NCBI GenBank assembly: GCA_027493055.1
Contig: JAPUDO010000066.1
Location: forward strand, 25,243-67,486
Reading direction: 5' to 3'
DNA length: 42,244 nucleotides
From: Niabella sp.
GTDB lineage: Bacteria; Bacteroidota; Bacteroidia; Chitinophagales; Chitinophagaceae
The notes under the pieces were generated by a model that saw only the letters and a list, made by a program, of their open reading frames with translations, ran no database searches and was not told where the DNA came from. The position numbers and the translations under genes are program-made. This document shows, piece by piece, positions 9,245-18,086 of this stretch; the stretch's first letter is position 1; each line of letters starts with the position of its first letter.

Positions 9245-10414
9245 TTATTGCTCAGTACTCAGCACCAACGGGATCTTATCATAAGGCCATTGCCCGTTCA
9301 CAATAGGATAAGTTACTAATTTACCAGGATCGATAACCACATGCTTGATCCGTTCTCTATGCCAGGTATATACAATATGTACCAATCCGTCTGATGTTTG
9401 AATAATGGAAGGATAAGAATATTGCTTTTCCGGCTGATCTATATAATCGAGCACTAAAGCAGCCTCCCAGCTTTTTCCATCTTTGCTTACCGCCAGGTTA
9501 ATAACGCCTCTTCCCTTATGGCCCATTCCTTTTTGATTGCGGGTAGCATGATTGTAAATTAACAGGTGACGCCCATCTTTAAGCGTAACGGCATCTATAC
9601 CGGAGTTGTTATTAGGCAAAGCAGTGGCTGTCATTTCAGACCATGTTAGCCCCTCATCATTCGACCAGGTTTCTGAAATATACTCACTATTGCTATTAGA
9701 AGTTCTGCACAGCATTTGCAGGCTTCCGTTAGCATGAGTTAACAGTGCAGGTTGAATAGCCCTCATCTTTTTACCGTCATTAAGAGGGCCTATAAAACTC
9801 CAGGTTTTCCCGCCATCAGTACTACGCTCTATATGAGCCTGCCAGCCATTCGCTTCGCTACTCGATCCGGACAGTATCACTCCATTTGCCAGCTGGATAG
9901 GTTTGTTCTTAACAGGTCCAAGGATCTTACCCTCTAACCTTCTTGCTTTGCTCCAGGTGTACCCGTTATCCTTTGATATCTTTACTTCGCCCCACCATTC
10001 TTTAGGGCTTGGGCCCACCTTATAAAAAAGCATCAGGTCTCCCCCTGCAGGTTGAAACAATACAGGATTCCAGGTAGGAACTCTTTTACCTACAGCCTGC
10101 ACTCCGTTAGCAACACTTACCGGGGCCGACCATTCGCCTCCTTTCTTTTTACGGGACAGTCTTATTTCCACATCCGGATGCCGCTCATAGGTACCCCCAA
10201 AATAAGTACAGAGCAAATCCCCGTTATCAAGCTCAATGATAGTAGCAGAGTGACAGGAAGGGAAACCGGCCTTTTTATAGAGAAACTCTTCCAGGATCAC
10301 TCCCGGTTTCTGCGGACGCGGATCAGTATCAGCATCACTTGCAAAAAGAAAACCAGGCACACATAAAGCACCTGAAAGTGCCAGGTTTATTAACAGTTTT
10401 TTTATTGACATCAT
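9245..10414 (-). CDS. Secreted sialidase-fold (BNR/Asp-box) glycosidase
   Basis: A 389-residue secreted six-bladed propeller of the exo-sialidase superfamily. The signal peptide is KKLLINLALSGALCVPGFLFA. Four Asp-box motifs are visible: SKDNGYTW, STDGGKTW, SNDEGLTW and a shortened SKDGKSW. The N-terminal segment SCHSATIIELDNGDLLCTYFGGTYE is typical of the BNR_2 type of domain found in many plant-glycan loci. Nothing nearby handles sialic acid, so the real substrate is probably a pectin side-chain sugar, perhaps a uronic acid or rhamnose; that is inference from context. It follows the GH2 gene, separated by a hairpin repeat (10461-10530). Either of the two first Met residues could be the start. 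Confidence 0.8.
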   Translation of the reverse strand: MMSIKKLLINLALSGALCVPGFLFASDADTDPRPQKPGVILEEFLYKKAGFPSCHSATIIELDNGDLLCTYFGGTYERHPDVEIRLSRKKKGGEWSAPVSVANGVQAVGKRVPTWNPVLFQPAGGDLMLFYKVGPSPKEWWGEVKISKDNGYTWSKARRLEGKILGPVKNKPIQLANGVILSGSSSEANGWQAHIERSTDGGKTWSFIGPLNDGKKMRAIQPALLTHANGSLQMLCRTSNSNSEYISETWSNDEGLTWSEMTATALPNNNSGIDAVTLKDGRHLLIYNHATRNQKGMGHKGRGVINLAVSKDGKSWEAALVLDYIDQPEKQYSYPSIIQTSDGLVHIVYTWHRERIKHVVIDPGKLVTYPIVNGQWPYDKIPLVLSTEQ

Positions 10415-10460
10415 TATTACTGTTTAAAATCAGGAAAAGAATATTTTTAGGTTTTAATAA

Positions 10461-10530
10461 TATCGCCAAGAGGCGATAGCATAAAAGTTCGAAGCGAGCC
10501 TGCCTGACTGCTGTCAGGGACGCCTCGAAC
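10461..10530. repeat. Paired hairpins, REP-like
   Basis: Two adjacent inverted repeats lie between the GH2 and sialidase-like genes. The first is TATCGCC-AAGA-GGCGATA (10461-10478). The second is a long imperfect hairpin (10487-10530): outer arms GTTCGAAGCG / CGCCTCGAAC with one mismatch and an inner stem CCTGAC/GTCAGG (10503-10508 and 10513-10518). They may attenuate or stabilise the transcript between the two genes, or be a dispersed repeat. Confidence 0.65.
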
Positions 10531-10545
10531 AGCATTCTGTTTGCA

Positions 10546-13002
10546 CTACTTCACTGTAATTGCTGTCTTCACTGGCTGTAATCCGTCAGCAGTCAAAGTA
10601 ATAACAGCCTTCCCCGGACGAGTTCCTTTTATCATTGCAAGGAGCAAACCTTTATAGGCATGATGTTCGGCGTCTTTCATAGAATCCAGATCAGCAGGGT
10701 TCCCGTTGTCCATGCCTTCTACCACCGCAGGTCCGGATATATTAACCCTTACCAGGTGGCCGGCATCAGGAACAAGATTTCCCTCCTTATCAGTAACACG
10801 AACAGTTATAAAAGATAATTCATTCTTTTTACTGTCAATAATCTTATGCTCTACAGACAATTCAAGTTTATAAGTATCACCGGAGGCACGAACTATCTTT
10901 TCTAATACTTTTTTATTGTTTTTATAAGATACCGCTTTTAACTCACCGGGTTCATAAGGCACGCGCCATAAAACATGAAATGCAGTATCTATCTTTGTTT
11001 TACGGCCTAATGACCTTCCGTTCAAAAATAATTCTACTTCGTCTGCATTATTGTAATAAGCTTTTACATCCACGTTCTGTCCCGGTTTCCAACCTATCCC
11101 ACCTTTAGCAAGATTCCAATGAGGGTAAACATGCAGCACAGGTTTTTCCGTCCACTCACTTTGATACATATAGTACACATCTTTAGGAAAGCCAGCCATA
11201 TCAATAATACCGTAGTATGAGCTGCGCGCAGGGTACGGATAAGGAACAGGCTCTCCCAGGAAGTCAAATCCACTCCAGACAAAAAGTCCCGACATATACT
11301 TATATCTTTTTACCTGCCACCAGTTATTTTCATGCGTTACGCCCCAATAAGCGGCCACGTTATCATAAGCTGAAACCGTATAATCAGGATTTCCATTTTC
11401 CACATACTTGAATTTCGATGAGGAAGGCCATAACCGTAATGAATCAGCAGGCATATCATAATGGCCCCGGCTCGCCAGGCCCGACACATTTTCTGATGCT
11501 ATAATTTTCTGGCCCGGATAATACTTAGGAAAATCTTTATAAGAATCTACTTTATAATTAAAACCCAGCACATCCAATGCGCCCGACTGGTAGATGTAAT
11601 TTTTAACAGGATCGCTCTCACTTAACGCACAGGTAACAGGCCTGGTAGTATCCAGGTCTTTGACGATCTTTACCAGCTCCTTAGTAAGGTTGATCCCTGT
11701 GGAATCAAATTGCTCGCGTATTTCATTACCTATGCTCCACATGATAACAGAAGGATGGTTCCTGTCGCGCCTTACCATGTGCTCCAGGTCCTTTTGATGC
11801 CACGCTGTAAAATCAAGATGATAATCAAACTTATTTTTTCTTTTTGCCCACATATCAAAGCTCTCATCCATCACTAAAAAGCCCATTTCATCGCACAGAT
11901 CCAAAAGCTTTGCTGCCGGCGGGTTGTGGGCCATCCGTATAGCATTTACGCCCATCTCTTTTAAAATTCTCAGCTGGCGTTTTGCAGCAGATGTATTGAA
12001 AGCAGCGCCTAAAGCTCCTAAATCATGATGCTGACAAACACCTAATATTTTCATTGCTTCTCCATTGAGCGAAAAACCATTCTCTGCATCGAAATTAAAA
12101 TAACGGATACCGAATGATGAAATATATTCGTCTACCACCCGATTGTTCTGATACACTTTTGTAACAAGCTTATATAAAGCCGGATTATTCACAGACCAAA
12201 GCTCCGGCTTATCCATATTAATAGTTTGATAATATTTATCTTGTTTAAGCGCAAAAGCAGATACTTCTTTTACTTTTTTCCCTTTAGGGTCATACACTGT
12301 GGAGAGCAGCCGGACAGCGCCTGCTCCATGTTTCTCAATATCCAGTTCAACGGCTACTTCTGCTTTTGTTTTTGTAACCTGCGGAGTGGTAATAAAAACG
12401 CCCCATTCTTTAATGGCAGTTTTGCCGGTAATTAACAATTTTACATCCCTGTAAATACCAGAGCCGGTGTACCAGCGTGAATTGGGCTGCTGCGCATTAT
12501 CCACTTTTACAGCAATCACGTTTTGCTGGTTGGCTGGTTTTAACCAGGGAGTAAGCTCATAGCGGAAAGCGGTATAACCATAAGGCCATTTGCCGAGATA
12601 ATGACCATTGATCCAAACCTCGCTGTTCCTGTGCACTCCATCGAATGTTATATATACTTTCTTATGAGCACTATTGACGGTAAAAGTCTTCCGGTACCAG
12701 CCAATACCGCCCGGCAGCGCACCGCCAGCGTTGCCTGCAGGATGAATAGAATCAAACTTCCCTTCAATGCTCCAATCGTGTGGCAGATCCAGCTTACGCC
12801 AGGAAGCATGGTTATACTTCTCTTTGGAATAATCAGCGTTATCTCCAAAAATAAAAGACCATCCTTTGTTAAAATCTGTTGTTTGGCGTGCTGTCTGTGC
12901 AAATACCGGGTTCAGTAAAATTATCCAGCCAAAAAGCAATCCTATTTTTTTCACTTCGTTTATTTTTTCGAGATGAACCTGTTCCAATTTATTTCGAAGC
13001 AC
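10546..13002 (-). CDS. GH2 beta-glycosidase (beta-galactosidase type), secreted
   Basis: Glycoside hydrolase of family 2, expected to remove beta-linked galactose or uronic acid from pectin side chains in the periplasm. Order: signal peptide (VKKIGLLFGWIILLNPVFAQ), jelly-roll sugar-binding domain (WRKLDLPHDWSIEG; NGHYLGKWPYGYTAF), immunoglobulin-like domain, a TIM-barrel with the acid/base motif MWSIGNEIREQ near residue 427 and nucleophile motif IIASENVSG near 502, and C-terminal DUF4982/Ig-like domains. The 818-residue length is normal. The ATG at 13002 gives 16 extra residues before the signal peptide; a GTG at 12954 would start exactly at KKIGLLFGW and may be the true start. It is followed by the sialidase-like gene on the same strand. 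Confidence 0.9.
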   Translation of the reverse strand: MLRNKLEQVHLEKINEVKKIGLLFGWIILLNPVFAQTARQTTDFNKGWSFIFGDNADYSKEKYNHASWRKLDLPHDWSIEGKFDSIHPAGNAGGALPGGIGWYRKTFTVNSAHKKVYITFDGVHRNSEVWINGHYLGKWPYGYTAFRYELTPWLKPANQQNVIAVKVDNAQQPNSRWYTGSGIYRDVKLLITGKTAIKEWGVFITTPQVTKTKAEVAVELDIEKHGAGAVRLLSTVYDPKGKKVKEVSAFALKQDKYYQTINMDKPELWSVNNPALYKLVTKVYQNNRVVDEYISSFGIRYFNFDAENGFSLNGEAMKILGVCQHHDLGALGAAFNTSAAKRQLRILKEMGVNAIRMAHNPPAAKLLDLCDEMGFLVMDESFDMWAKRKNKFDYHLDFTAWHQKDLEHMVRRDRNHPSVIMWSIGNEIREQFDSTGINLTKELVKIVKDLDTTRPVTCALSESDPVKNYIYQSGALDVLGFNYKVDSYKDFPKYYPGQKIIASENVSGLASRGHYDMPADSLRLWPSSSKFKYVENGNPDYTVSAYDNVAAYWGVTHENNWWQVKRYKYMSGLFVWSGFDFLGEPVPYPYPARSSYYGIIDMAGFPKDVYYMYQSEWTEKPVLHVYPHWNLAKGGIGWKPGQNVDVKAYYNNADEVELFLNGRSLGRKTKIDTAFHVLWRVPYEPGELKAVSYKNNKKVLEKIVRASGDTYKLELSVEHKIIDSKKNELSFITVRVTDKEGNLVPDAGHLVRVNISGPAVVEGMDNGNPADLDSMKDAEHHAYKGLLLAMIKGTRPGKAVITLTADGLQPVKTAITVK

Positions 13003-13258
13003 ATAGATACATAGTTTTTGCTATTTACACAATGTAGTAAAATGCTCATTTACCTGTGTTTTTTTCCTTTTTTAGTGTTTTAGCTACAAATTTACCTTCT
13101 CTACCACATCTCCCGCAGAGAACGTGATGTTTTTTATTGCACCGGAACCATCCAGAAGACCGGGCTGGGAAAGGTAGCTTATCAAACAAAATATTTATTA
13201 ATTTAGCAGTGGTATATCCGTGATAATCAATGATCAGATCAATATTTTAATCCCTAGT
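13003..13258. other. Divergent intergenic region
   Basis: About 255 bases between the GH2 gene (leftward) and the propeller lipoprotein (rightward). It holds a TAGTAAAA motif (13035-13042) and a minus-strand TAAATTTG (complement of 13087-13094), which fits TAnnTTTG. I could not find the conserved block of the three pectin-regulon promoters here. Promoters for both genes are expected but not placed. Confidence 0.4.
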
Positions 13259-14266
13259 ATGAAAACAAGTATTTGTATTGCCGTTTTTTTGATCGCCATG
13301 TTCTGTTCCTGTAAAAAACAGGCACCCGTAAAATTACCTGATTCTTATCTTGAGTACCTCGATGAAAAAGGAATATCAGGCATTATCGCTTCGGGCAATG
13401 ATATGTGGGTTTCATCTTACACAACCTGTACAACCTGCGATGTGCCACCATACATGAGCTTTATTCCTCTTACCTATCAGCTTACTAAAATATCAGGCAA
13501 TAGCTATGAAGTGGATGAAAACGCGCCGGTGTTAAAGCCTGTCAGGGACAGAAATGGAAACCTGTTTGCAACAGGCAGTGATAGAAAAAACATTTACAAA
13601 ATAAACGACCTTAAAAATTATTCACTGATTGTAGAGACAGGTGATTTCTTTATTAATGATTTTGTTTTTGACAATAATAACCATATATGGATGTGGGGAT
13701 CCAAAGGTATCGGATATTGGAATGGAAGCGAGCTAAAGACTTTTAATACCTCGAACTCCATATTACCCACTGATATTACACACGGAATTGCTGTGGACAG
13801 CAAAGGCATTATATGGGTTCCGCTGGACTTTGGTGGAAAAGGCATATTAAAAATTGATAATGGGAACTGGAGCATTGTTCCCCTTGCCAGCATCGCGGGT
13901 ATCACAGGTCTTTCATACGTCTCAAGCCCCGTGGCGGACAACGAAGGGAATATATGGTTCAGGCCATTTGCAGTCGGACAGACAGGTAATAAAACTATTA
14001 AATACAATGGAAACAGCTGGACAATTGAGTCCTCAACAAATAGCATTGTATCAATACTTGGTAAGGATCAAAAAGGAACAATCTGGAAAACTGAAAGCGG
14101 CAATAACAATTTGATGACTCCCAATTCCTTATTTTATCTCAAAAATAATGAATGGCAACCGTTTGACACTGGTGGAGCTATCGGGTATATTTTTAGTGTG
14201 GAAACCAACGATGATAAAGTTTTTATAGGAACTTCAAGGGGGCTGTTAATGAAGCCACGTATTTAA
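13259..14266 (+). CDS. Propeller lipoprotein resembling sensor ligand-binding domains
   Basis: A 335-residue exported protein of unknown function. The ORF opens at 13220, but the ATG at 13259 starts directly at a lipoprotein-like signal (MKTSICIAVFLIAMFCSC), so that start is chosen. The rest is a beta-propeller with repeated blades of the form DxxGxIW followed by a glycine turn: DNNNHIWMWGSKG, DSKGIIWVPLDFGG, DNEGNIWFRPF, DQKGTIWKTES, and a final FIGTSRGLL. These resemble the two-component-regulator propeller repeats of hybrid sensor kinases, yet there is no kinase, transmembrane or DNA-binding part. It is the only plus-strand gene in this stretch and converges with the next gene with a 4-base overlap. 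It could be a glycan sensor, a binding protein or a late insertion; I do not know. Confidence 0.7.
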   Translation: MKTSICIAVFLIAMFCSCKKQAPVKLPDSYLEYLDEKGISGIIASGNDMWVSSYTTCTTCDVPPYMSFIPLTYQLTKISGNSYEVDENAPVLKPVRDRNGNLFATGSDRKNIYKINDLKNYSLIVETGDFFINDFVFDNNNHIWMWGSKGIGYWNGSELKTFNTSNSILPTDITHGIAVDSKGIIWVPLDFGGKGILKIDNGNWSIVPLASIAGITGLSYVSSPVADNEGNIWFRPFAVGQTGNKTIKYNGNSWTIESSTNSIVSILGKDQKGTIWKTESGNNNLMTPNSLFYLKNNEWQPFDTGGAIGYIFSVETNDDKVFIGTSRGLLMKPRI

Positions 14267-15357
14267 AAACTCAAATTACTCTTCTCTTTCTCTATTGAAG
14301 TGGCAACTGCAATGCCCCTGTTATCTTTTTCATCCACCGCACAGTAAAAATGATACACTACTCCTTTATGTTTTAATACGAAAGATTTATGCGCATATTT
14401 TTTATCTATATCGATGGTTGAATGGATCAGATCGGCGCCGTTCCAATCTGTCCAGTTAATAAGATCATAAGAGCAGGCAAAACGGTTAAAAGCCTCTGCT
14501 TCGCGCCCCTTCCAGAAAGCTCCGAAATAAAACATCACCCAAACATCACCTATCTTCTGTATTTGAGGATCACCTGTTATACCACGAGAGTGATGTACCA
14601 CGGGCTCCCGCTGAAATCGTTTCCAGGTAAGCATATCATCTGATACTGCCATACCAATACGCTCATACCAGCGGGTAGGCTTGTTATTGGGTAAAGAATC
14701 GCCAACAGCATTATAATACATAATGAATTGATGACCGGTTTGCCCTGCTTCATCCTTAATAATATAACTTTTAAAAAGCTTGTTGCGATTTTCCCACCAT
14801 CTTACCTCCTTATCGGAAGAGGAAAGCACAGGACCGGGCAACCGTTGCCATTCAAAAGCTTTTACAGGCTTCTTTTTAGTATAGGCTATTCCGATAGAAA
14901 GCGGTTCCGGCTCATATCCTGAAGAGGATCCGCCAAAATAGGACATCCAGTATTTTTTCCTGTACTTTTTTAAATGATAATCTCCGCCCCACTTTGTATC
15001 CACAAGCGCATTATAACCGGCTTTCTGATGACTGTCCCAGCCCTCATCAGTGAAAGACATTTGCCTGCCCAGGTTGTTCCAGTGCAGGAGGTCTTTACTG
15101 CTTGCCAGCCATGTTTCATACCCCTTACCATCAAAAGCAATATAGCTCATATACCAGGTGTTACCGAAACGATAAACAGTAGGGCAGTCTATTTTTTTTC
15201 CTTCAGCGGGAGGCAGTACCACCAGTCCGTATTTATAAGGCGTTTTTACTTCGTCATATATTTTCTGCATTTCTGCCTGTGGGACAGCTTTAAGTGACTG
15301 GGCAAATGTGCAGTACGATATAAAAACTGAAATAAAAAGTGGTATATATTTTTTCAT
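14263..15357 (-). CDS. GH43/GH32-like five-bladed propeller glycosidase
   Basis: A 364-residue secreted protein with signal peptide MKKYIPLFISVFISYCTFAQ. The fold signature is that of five-bladed propeller hydrolases: CPTVYRFGNTWYMSYIAFDG, SKDLLHWNNLG, YWMSYFGGSS, GDPQIQKIGDVWVMFYFG and AFNRFACSYDLINWTDW. Candidate acidic residues are the Asp of DCPTVYR, the Asp of GDPQI and a Glu in the WWENRNK region, but I cannot assign a catalytic triad with certainty. It is the last gene of the GH28-GH95-GH2-GH78 operon, 18 bases after GH78. Context suggests an arabinosidase, galactosidase or similar pectin-trimming activity. Family membership (GH43, GH32, GH130-like or an unclassified relative) needs a profile search. 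Confidence 0.72.
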   Translation of the reverse strand: MKKYIPLFISVFISYCTFAQSLKAVPQAEMQKIYDEVKTPYKYGLVVLPPAEGKKIDCPTVYRFGNTWYMSYIAFDGKGYETWLASSKDLLHWNNLGRQMSFTDEGWDSHQKAGYNALVDTKWGGDYHLKKYRKKYWMSYFGGSSSGYEPEPLSIGIAYTKKKPVKAFEWQRLPGPVLSSSDKEVRWWENRNKLFKSYIIKDEAGQTGHQFIMYYNAVGDSLPNNKPTRWYERIGMAVSDDMLTWKRFQREPVVHHSRGITGDPQIQKIGDVWVMFYFGAFWKGREAEAFNRFACSYDLINWTDWNGADLIHSTIDIDKKYAHKSFVLKHKGVVYHFYCAVDEKDNRGIAVATSIEKEKSNLSF

Positions 15358-15375
15358 CCCTTTATTTATTAATAA

Positions 15376-18069
15376 CTATTTTACGATAAAGCTATAAGCC
15401 CCTGAATTCACTTTTACCGGATCCTTTTTATATATTGCCGGGAAGTAAACAGTAGCTTTAGCATTAGGCGGGATAACAACATCCAGATGGAATACCCCAT
15501 CACTCTTCTTCCATTGAACCGATATAAGCCCGTTCACAGAACGATAAGTGGCCTTAGCCTCTTTTATATCGCCAACCGGTTGCGGGCGTATTTCGATATG
15601 TTTATATCCAACAGAGCCTTCTGCCTGGCCTATGCCACAAAGTCCGGTATAAAACCATTCCATTAAGTGCCCCAGCATAAAATGATTATTGGAAACATTA
15701 AGTAATGCCTGCCAGGATTCTGTAAGCGCTGTAGCACCCTGTTGCAACTGGTAACCGTATCCTGGCACATCGCTGCGGCTGTTCATATCGTAAATAATAT
15801 CTGATCGCCCGGCCTGTTCCAATACCTTCAATACATAACGGTAGCCAATATCGCCTGCAGTAAGCCTGTTATCCTTTCCTTTAATGTCAGTTATCAGGTT
15901 ATTCAACACGGCCTCCCGGTACTGTGGCTCTGCCAGGTCCATGAACAGGGAGATAGCATTAGAAGTTTGGCTGCCACTTCCATACTGCATTGTTACTGCA
16001 TTAAAATATTTTTTATTAAATGCCGACCTGATATTTATCGCTATTGTACCATACCGCTTTTCGTCTTCTGCTTTACCTAACAGTTTCGCCATTTTCTGAA
16101 GCAGCACCGCATCATAGTAATAGTAGGCAGTAGCTGTTAATCCCATGGGTGTAAGCTGGCTAAAGCCAGGTCTGGCAGGCCCCAGATCATACCAGTCGCT
16201 CAAACCATGCATTAAAATATAGTTGCTGTCTTTGGACTGCAGGTAAGCGAAATAACGCTGCATGGCAGGGTAATTATCTGTAAGGAAACGTTTATCACCG
16301 CTCCAGCGGTACATATACCAGGGGAAAATAATAGCCGTGCTACCCCACTCCGGTGAATCACGAAAATAGCCATCAGCAAAGTGCATTTCTGTAAACTCAG
16401 GGATGGTAGCAGGAACCAGGCCATCGGGTAATTGCTGTGTACGTATGTCGCGCAATATTTTCTGAGCAAAGGATGTAATATCATAATTATGCTGAATAGC
16501 ATTTCCCATTAAATGTACCTGCTCCTGCCACCCGAGCTTTTCCCGGTGAGGACAATCAGTAAACACACTGGTAAAATTGCTGTTCAATGCCCATAAGATC
16601 AACTGGTGTGTTTTGTTGAACAACTCATTCGAGCTACGGAAACTCCCGGAAACCAAAGCGCTGTTCCTGGTATGTAAGCCCTCTATCTTATGCAGCACAG
16701 GAAAACGTGTATCATTACTGCCTTTAGGAGATGCGCCCTGTACCTGCAGGTACCTGAACCCATAATAAGAAAAACGCGGCTGCCATTTTTCAATACCATC
16801 CCCTTTCAATATATAGGTGTACAAATGCGGTGAGCCGGTATGCTTTTGATTAGCCGTACCACTATCAGTTAATAGTTCTGCCGGATATATCCGAACAGTA
16901 TCACCCTTTTTACCACTCACTTCAATATACGGGATACCGGAAAAATTTTGTCCCAGGTCGTATACCCAAACCCCGGCCCTGATATTTTTTTTGCTCACAG
17001 GCGCAAAGCGCTGCATAACCTTTACAGGCATCCCCAGCTGGGCTACAAGCTCAGGCCCGGTAGTAGTTACGGCCTGTTTCCATAATGCATCATTAAAGCC
17101 CAACTTGTTCCAGCCTTTTGGTTCCTTGCTTGCATCATAATCTTCACCACCATAAATACTTGAGAAATAAACAGGCGATGGCGCTGTTTTCCACGAAGCG
17201 TCGGTGACAATATCTTCTGAGGTACCATCTGTGTACTGAATTAAAACACGGGCAATCATTTTGGGATAGCCATAAGCACCCGTCATTTTCCGGTAACGCT
17301 CACCAGGAACGTAATAGAAGCCATTGCCCAGCATTACACCAAAAGTATTAGCACCTTTACGCAACTGACTGGTTATGTCAAATGTTACATACTGTGCCTG
17401 CTTTGCATATTGCGCCCACCCGGGATCAAGAAAATGATCACCCACTTTAGAGCCGTTAATGCTCATTTCAAAATGGCCCAAGCCGGAAATAAAGGCTGTT
17501 GCTATTTTGATGGCTTTCTTTATTTCAACTTCTTTTCTGAAAAGCGGTAAAACATCTGTACGCTTTCCCCACTCCTTTTTACCATTACCATGTATTAAAG
17601 GCACATACTTGTTACTATCCGGTAGGATATCATGGGCGATCCACCTGGCACCCTTCCAATCATTGGGGCTTAATAAGCCCATTTGCCAATGAGCAGGCTG
17701 ACTATAGGCAGACTGATTACCCTTTTTATCCCAAACCATTACTTTCCAGTAATATTTTTTCGCTGGCTGCAGCTTCGGGCCTTTATAAAGCACCTGTACA
17801 TTATCAGCGCTGTTTATTTTCCTGGAGTCCCATATATTAGCCTCTCCTTTAGCCAACATTGCACTATCATCCGCTACAAGAACACGAAAGGCCGACTGCT
17901 CTGTATCTTTCTCAAACGCCTGTATCTCCCAACTGAATGCAGGTTGCTGCTGCTCTATCCCAAGCGGGTTGATGTTATACTCACACCGGATATTGACCAC
18001 ACGCAAAACCTGCGCATTTGCAGCGATACAGGAACCTGCCAAAGCCAATAATAACAATAGTTTTTTCAT
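15376..18069 (-). CDS. GH78 alpha-L-rhamnosidase
   Basis: Removes terminal alpha-L-rhamnose from pectin fragments or glycosides. The frame opens at 18081, but the second Met (18069, MKKLLLLLALAGSCIAANAQ) begins exactly at the signal peptide. Domain order follows the family: N-terminal fibronectin-like domain (RCEYNINPLGIEQQQPAFSW), inserted jelly-roll domain (FISGLGHFEMSINGSKVGDH), concanavalin-like domain, then the (alpha/alpha)6 catalytic barrel with TDCPHREKLGWQEQVH, PEWGSTAIIFPWYMYRW and GATALTESWQALLNVSNNH, and a C-terminal beta-domain (IEIRPQP). Length (about 897) is typical. It lies 17 bases after the GH2-malectin gene. Released rhamnose would feed RhaT, encoded in the same locus. Confidence 0.93.
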   Translation of the reverse strand: MKKLLLLLALAGSCIAANAQVLRVVNIRCEYNINPLGIEQQQPAFSWEIQAFEKDTEQSAFRVLVADDSAMLAKGEANIWDSRKINSADNVQVLYKGPKLQPAKKYYWKVMVWDKKGNQSAYSQPAHWQMGLLSPNDWKGARWIAHDILPDSNKYVPLIHGNGKKEWGKRTDVLPLFRKEVEIKKAIKIATAFISGLGHFEMSINGSKVGDHFLDPGWAQYAKQAQYVTFDITSQLRKGANTFGVMLGNGFYYVPGERYRKMTGAYGYPKMIARVLIQYTDGTSEDIVTDASWKTAPSPVYFSSIYGGEDYDASKEPKGWNKLGFNDALWKQAVTTTGPELVAQLGMPVKVMQRFAPVSKKNIRAGVWVYDLGQNFSGIPYIEVSGKKGDTVRIYPAELLTDSGTANQKHTGSPHLYTYILKGDGIEKWQPRFSYYGFRYLQVQGASPKGSNDTRFPVLHKIEGLHTRNSALVSGSFRSSNELFNKTHQLILWALNSNFTSVFTDCPHREKLGWQEQVHLMGNAIQHNYDITSFAQKILRDIRTQQLPDGLVPATIPEFTEMHFADGYFRDSPEWGSTAIIFPWYMYRWSGDKRFLTDNYPAMQRYFAYLQSKDSNYILMHGLSDWYDLGPARPGFSQLTPMGLTATAYYYYDAVLLQKMAKLLGKAEDEKRYGTIAINIRSAFNKKYFNAVTMQYGSGSQTSNAISLFMDLAEPQYREAVLNNLITDIKGKDNRLTAGDIGYRYVLKVLEQAGRSDIIYDMNSRSDVPGYGYQLQQGATALTESWQALLNVSNNHFMLGHLMEWFYTGLCGIGQAEGSVGYKHIEIRPQPVGDIKEAKATYRSVNGLISVQWKKSDGVFHLDVVIPPNAKATVYFPAIYKKDPVKVNSGAYSFIVK

Positions 18070-18086
18070 TTGCCAATACATAATAT

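Noticed and set aside
13035-13042. TAGTAAAA before the GH2 gene as a fourth regulon promoter
   Set aside because: The rest of the conserved block and a -7 box at the right distance are missing, so it is most likely a chance match.
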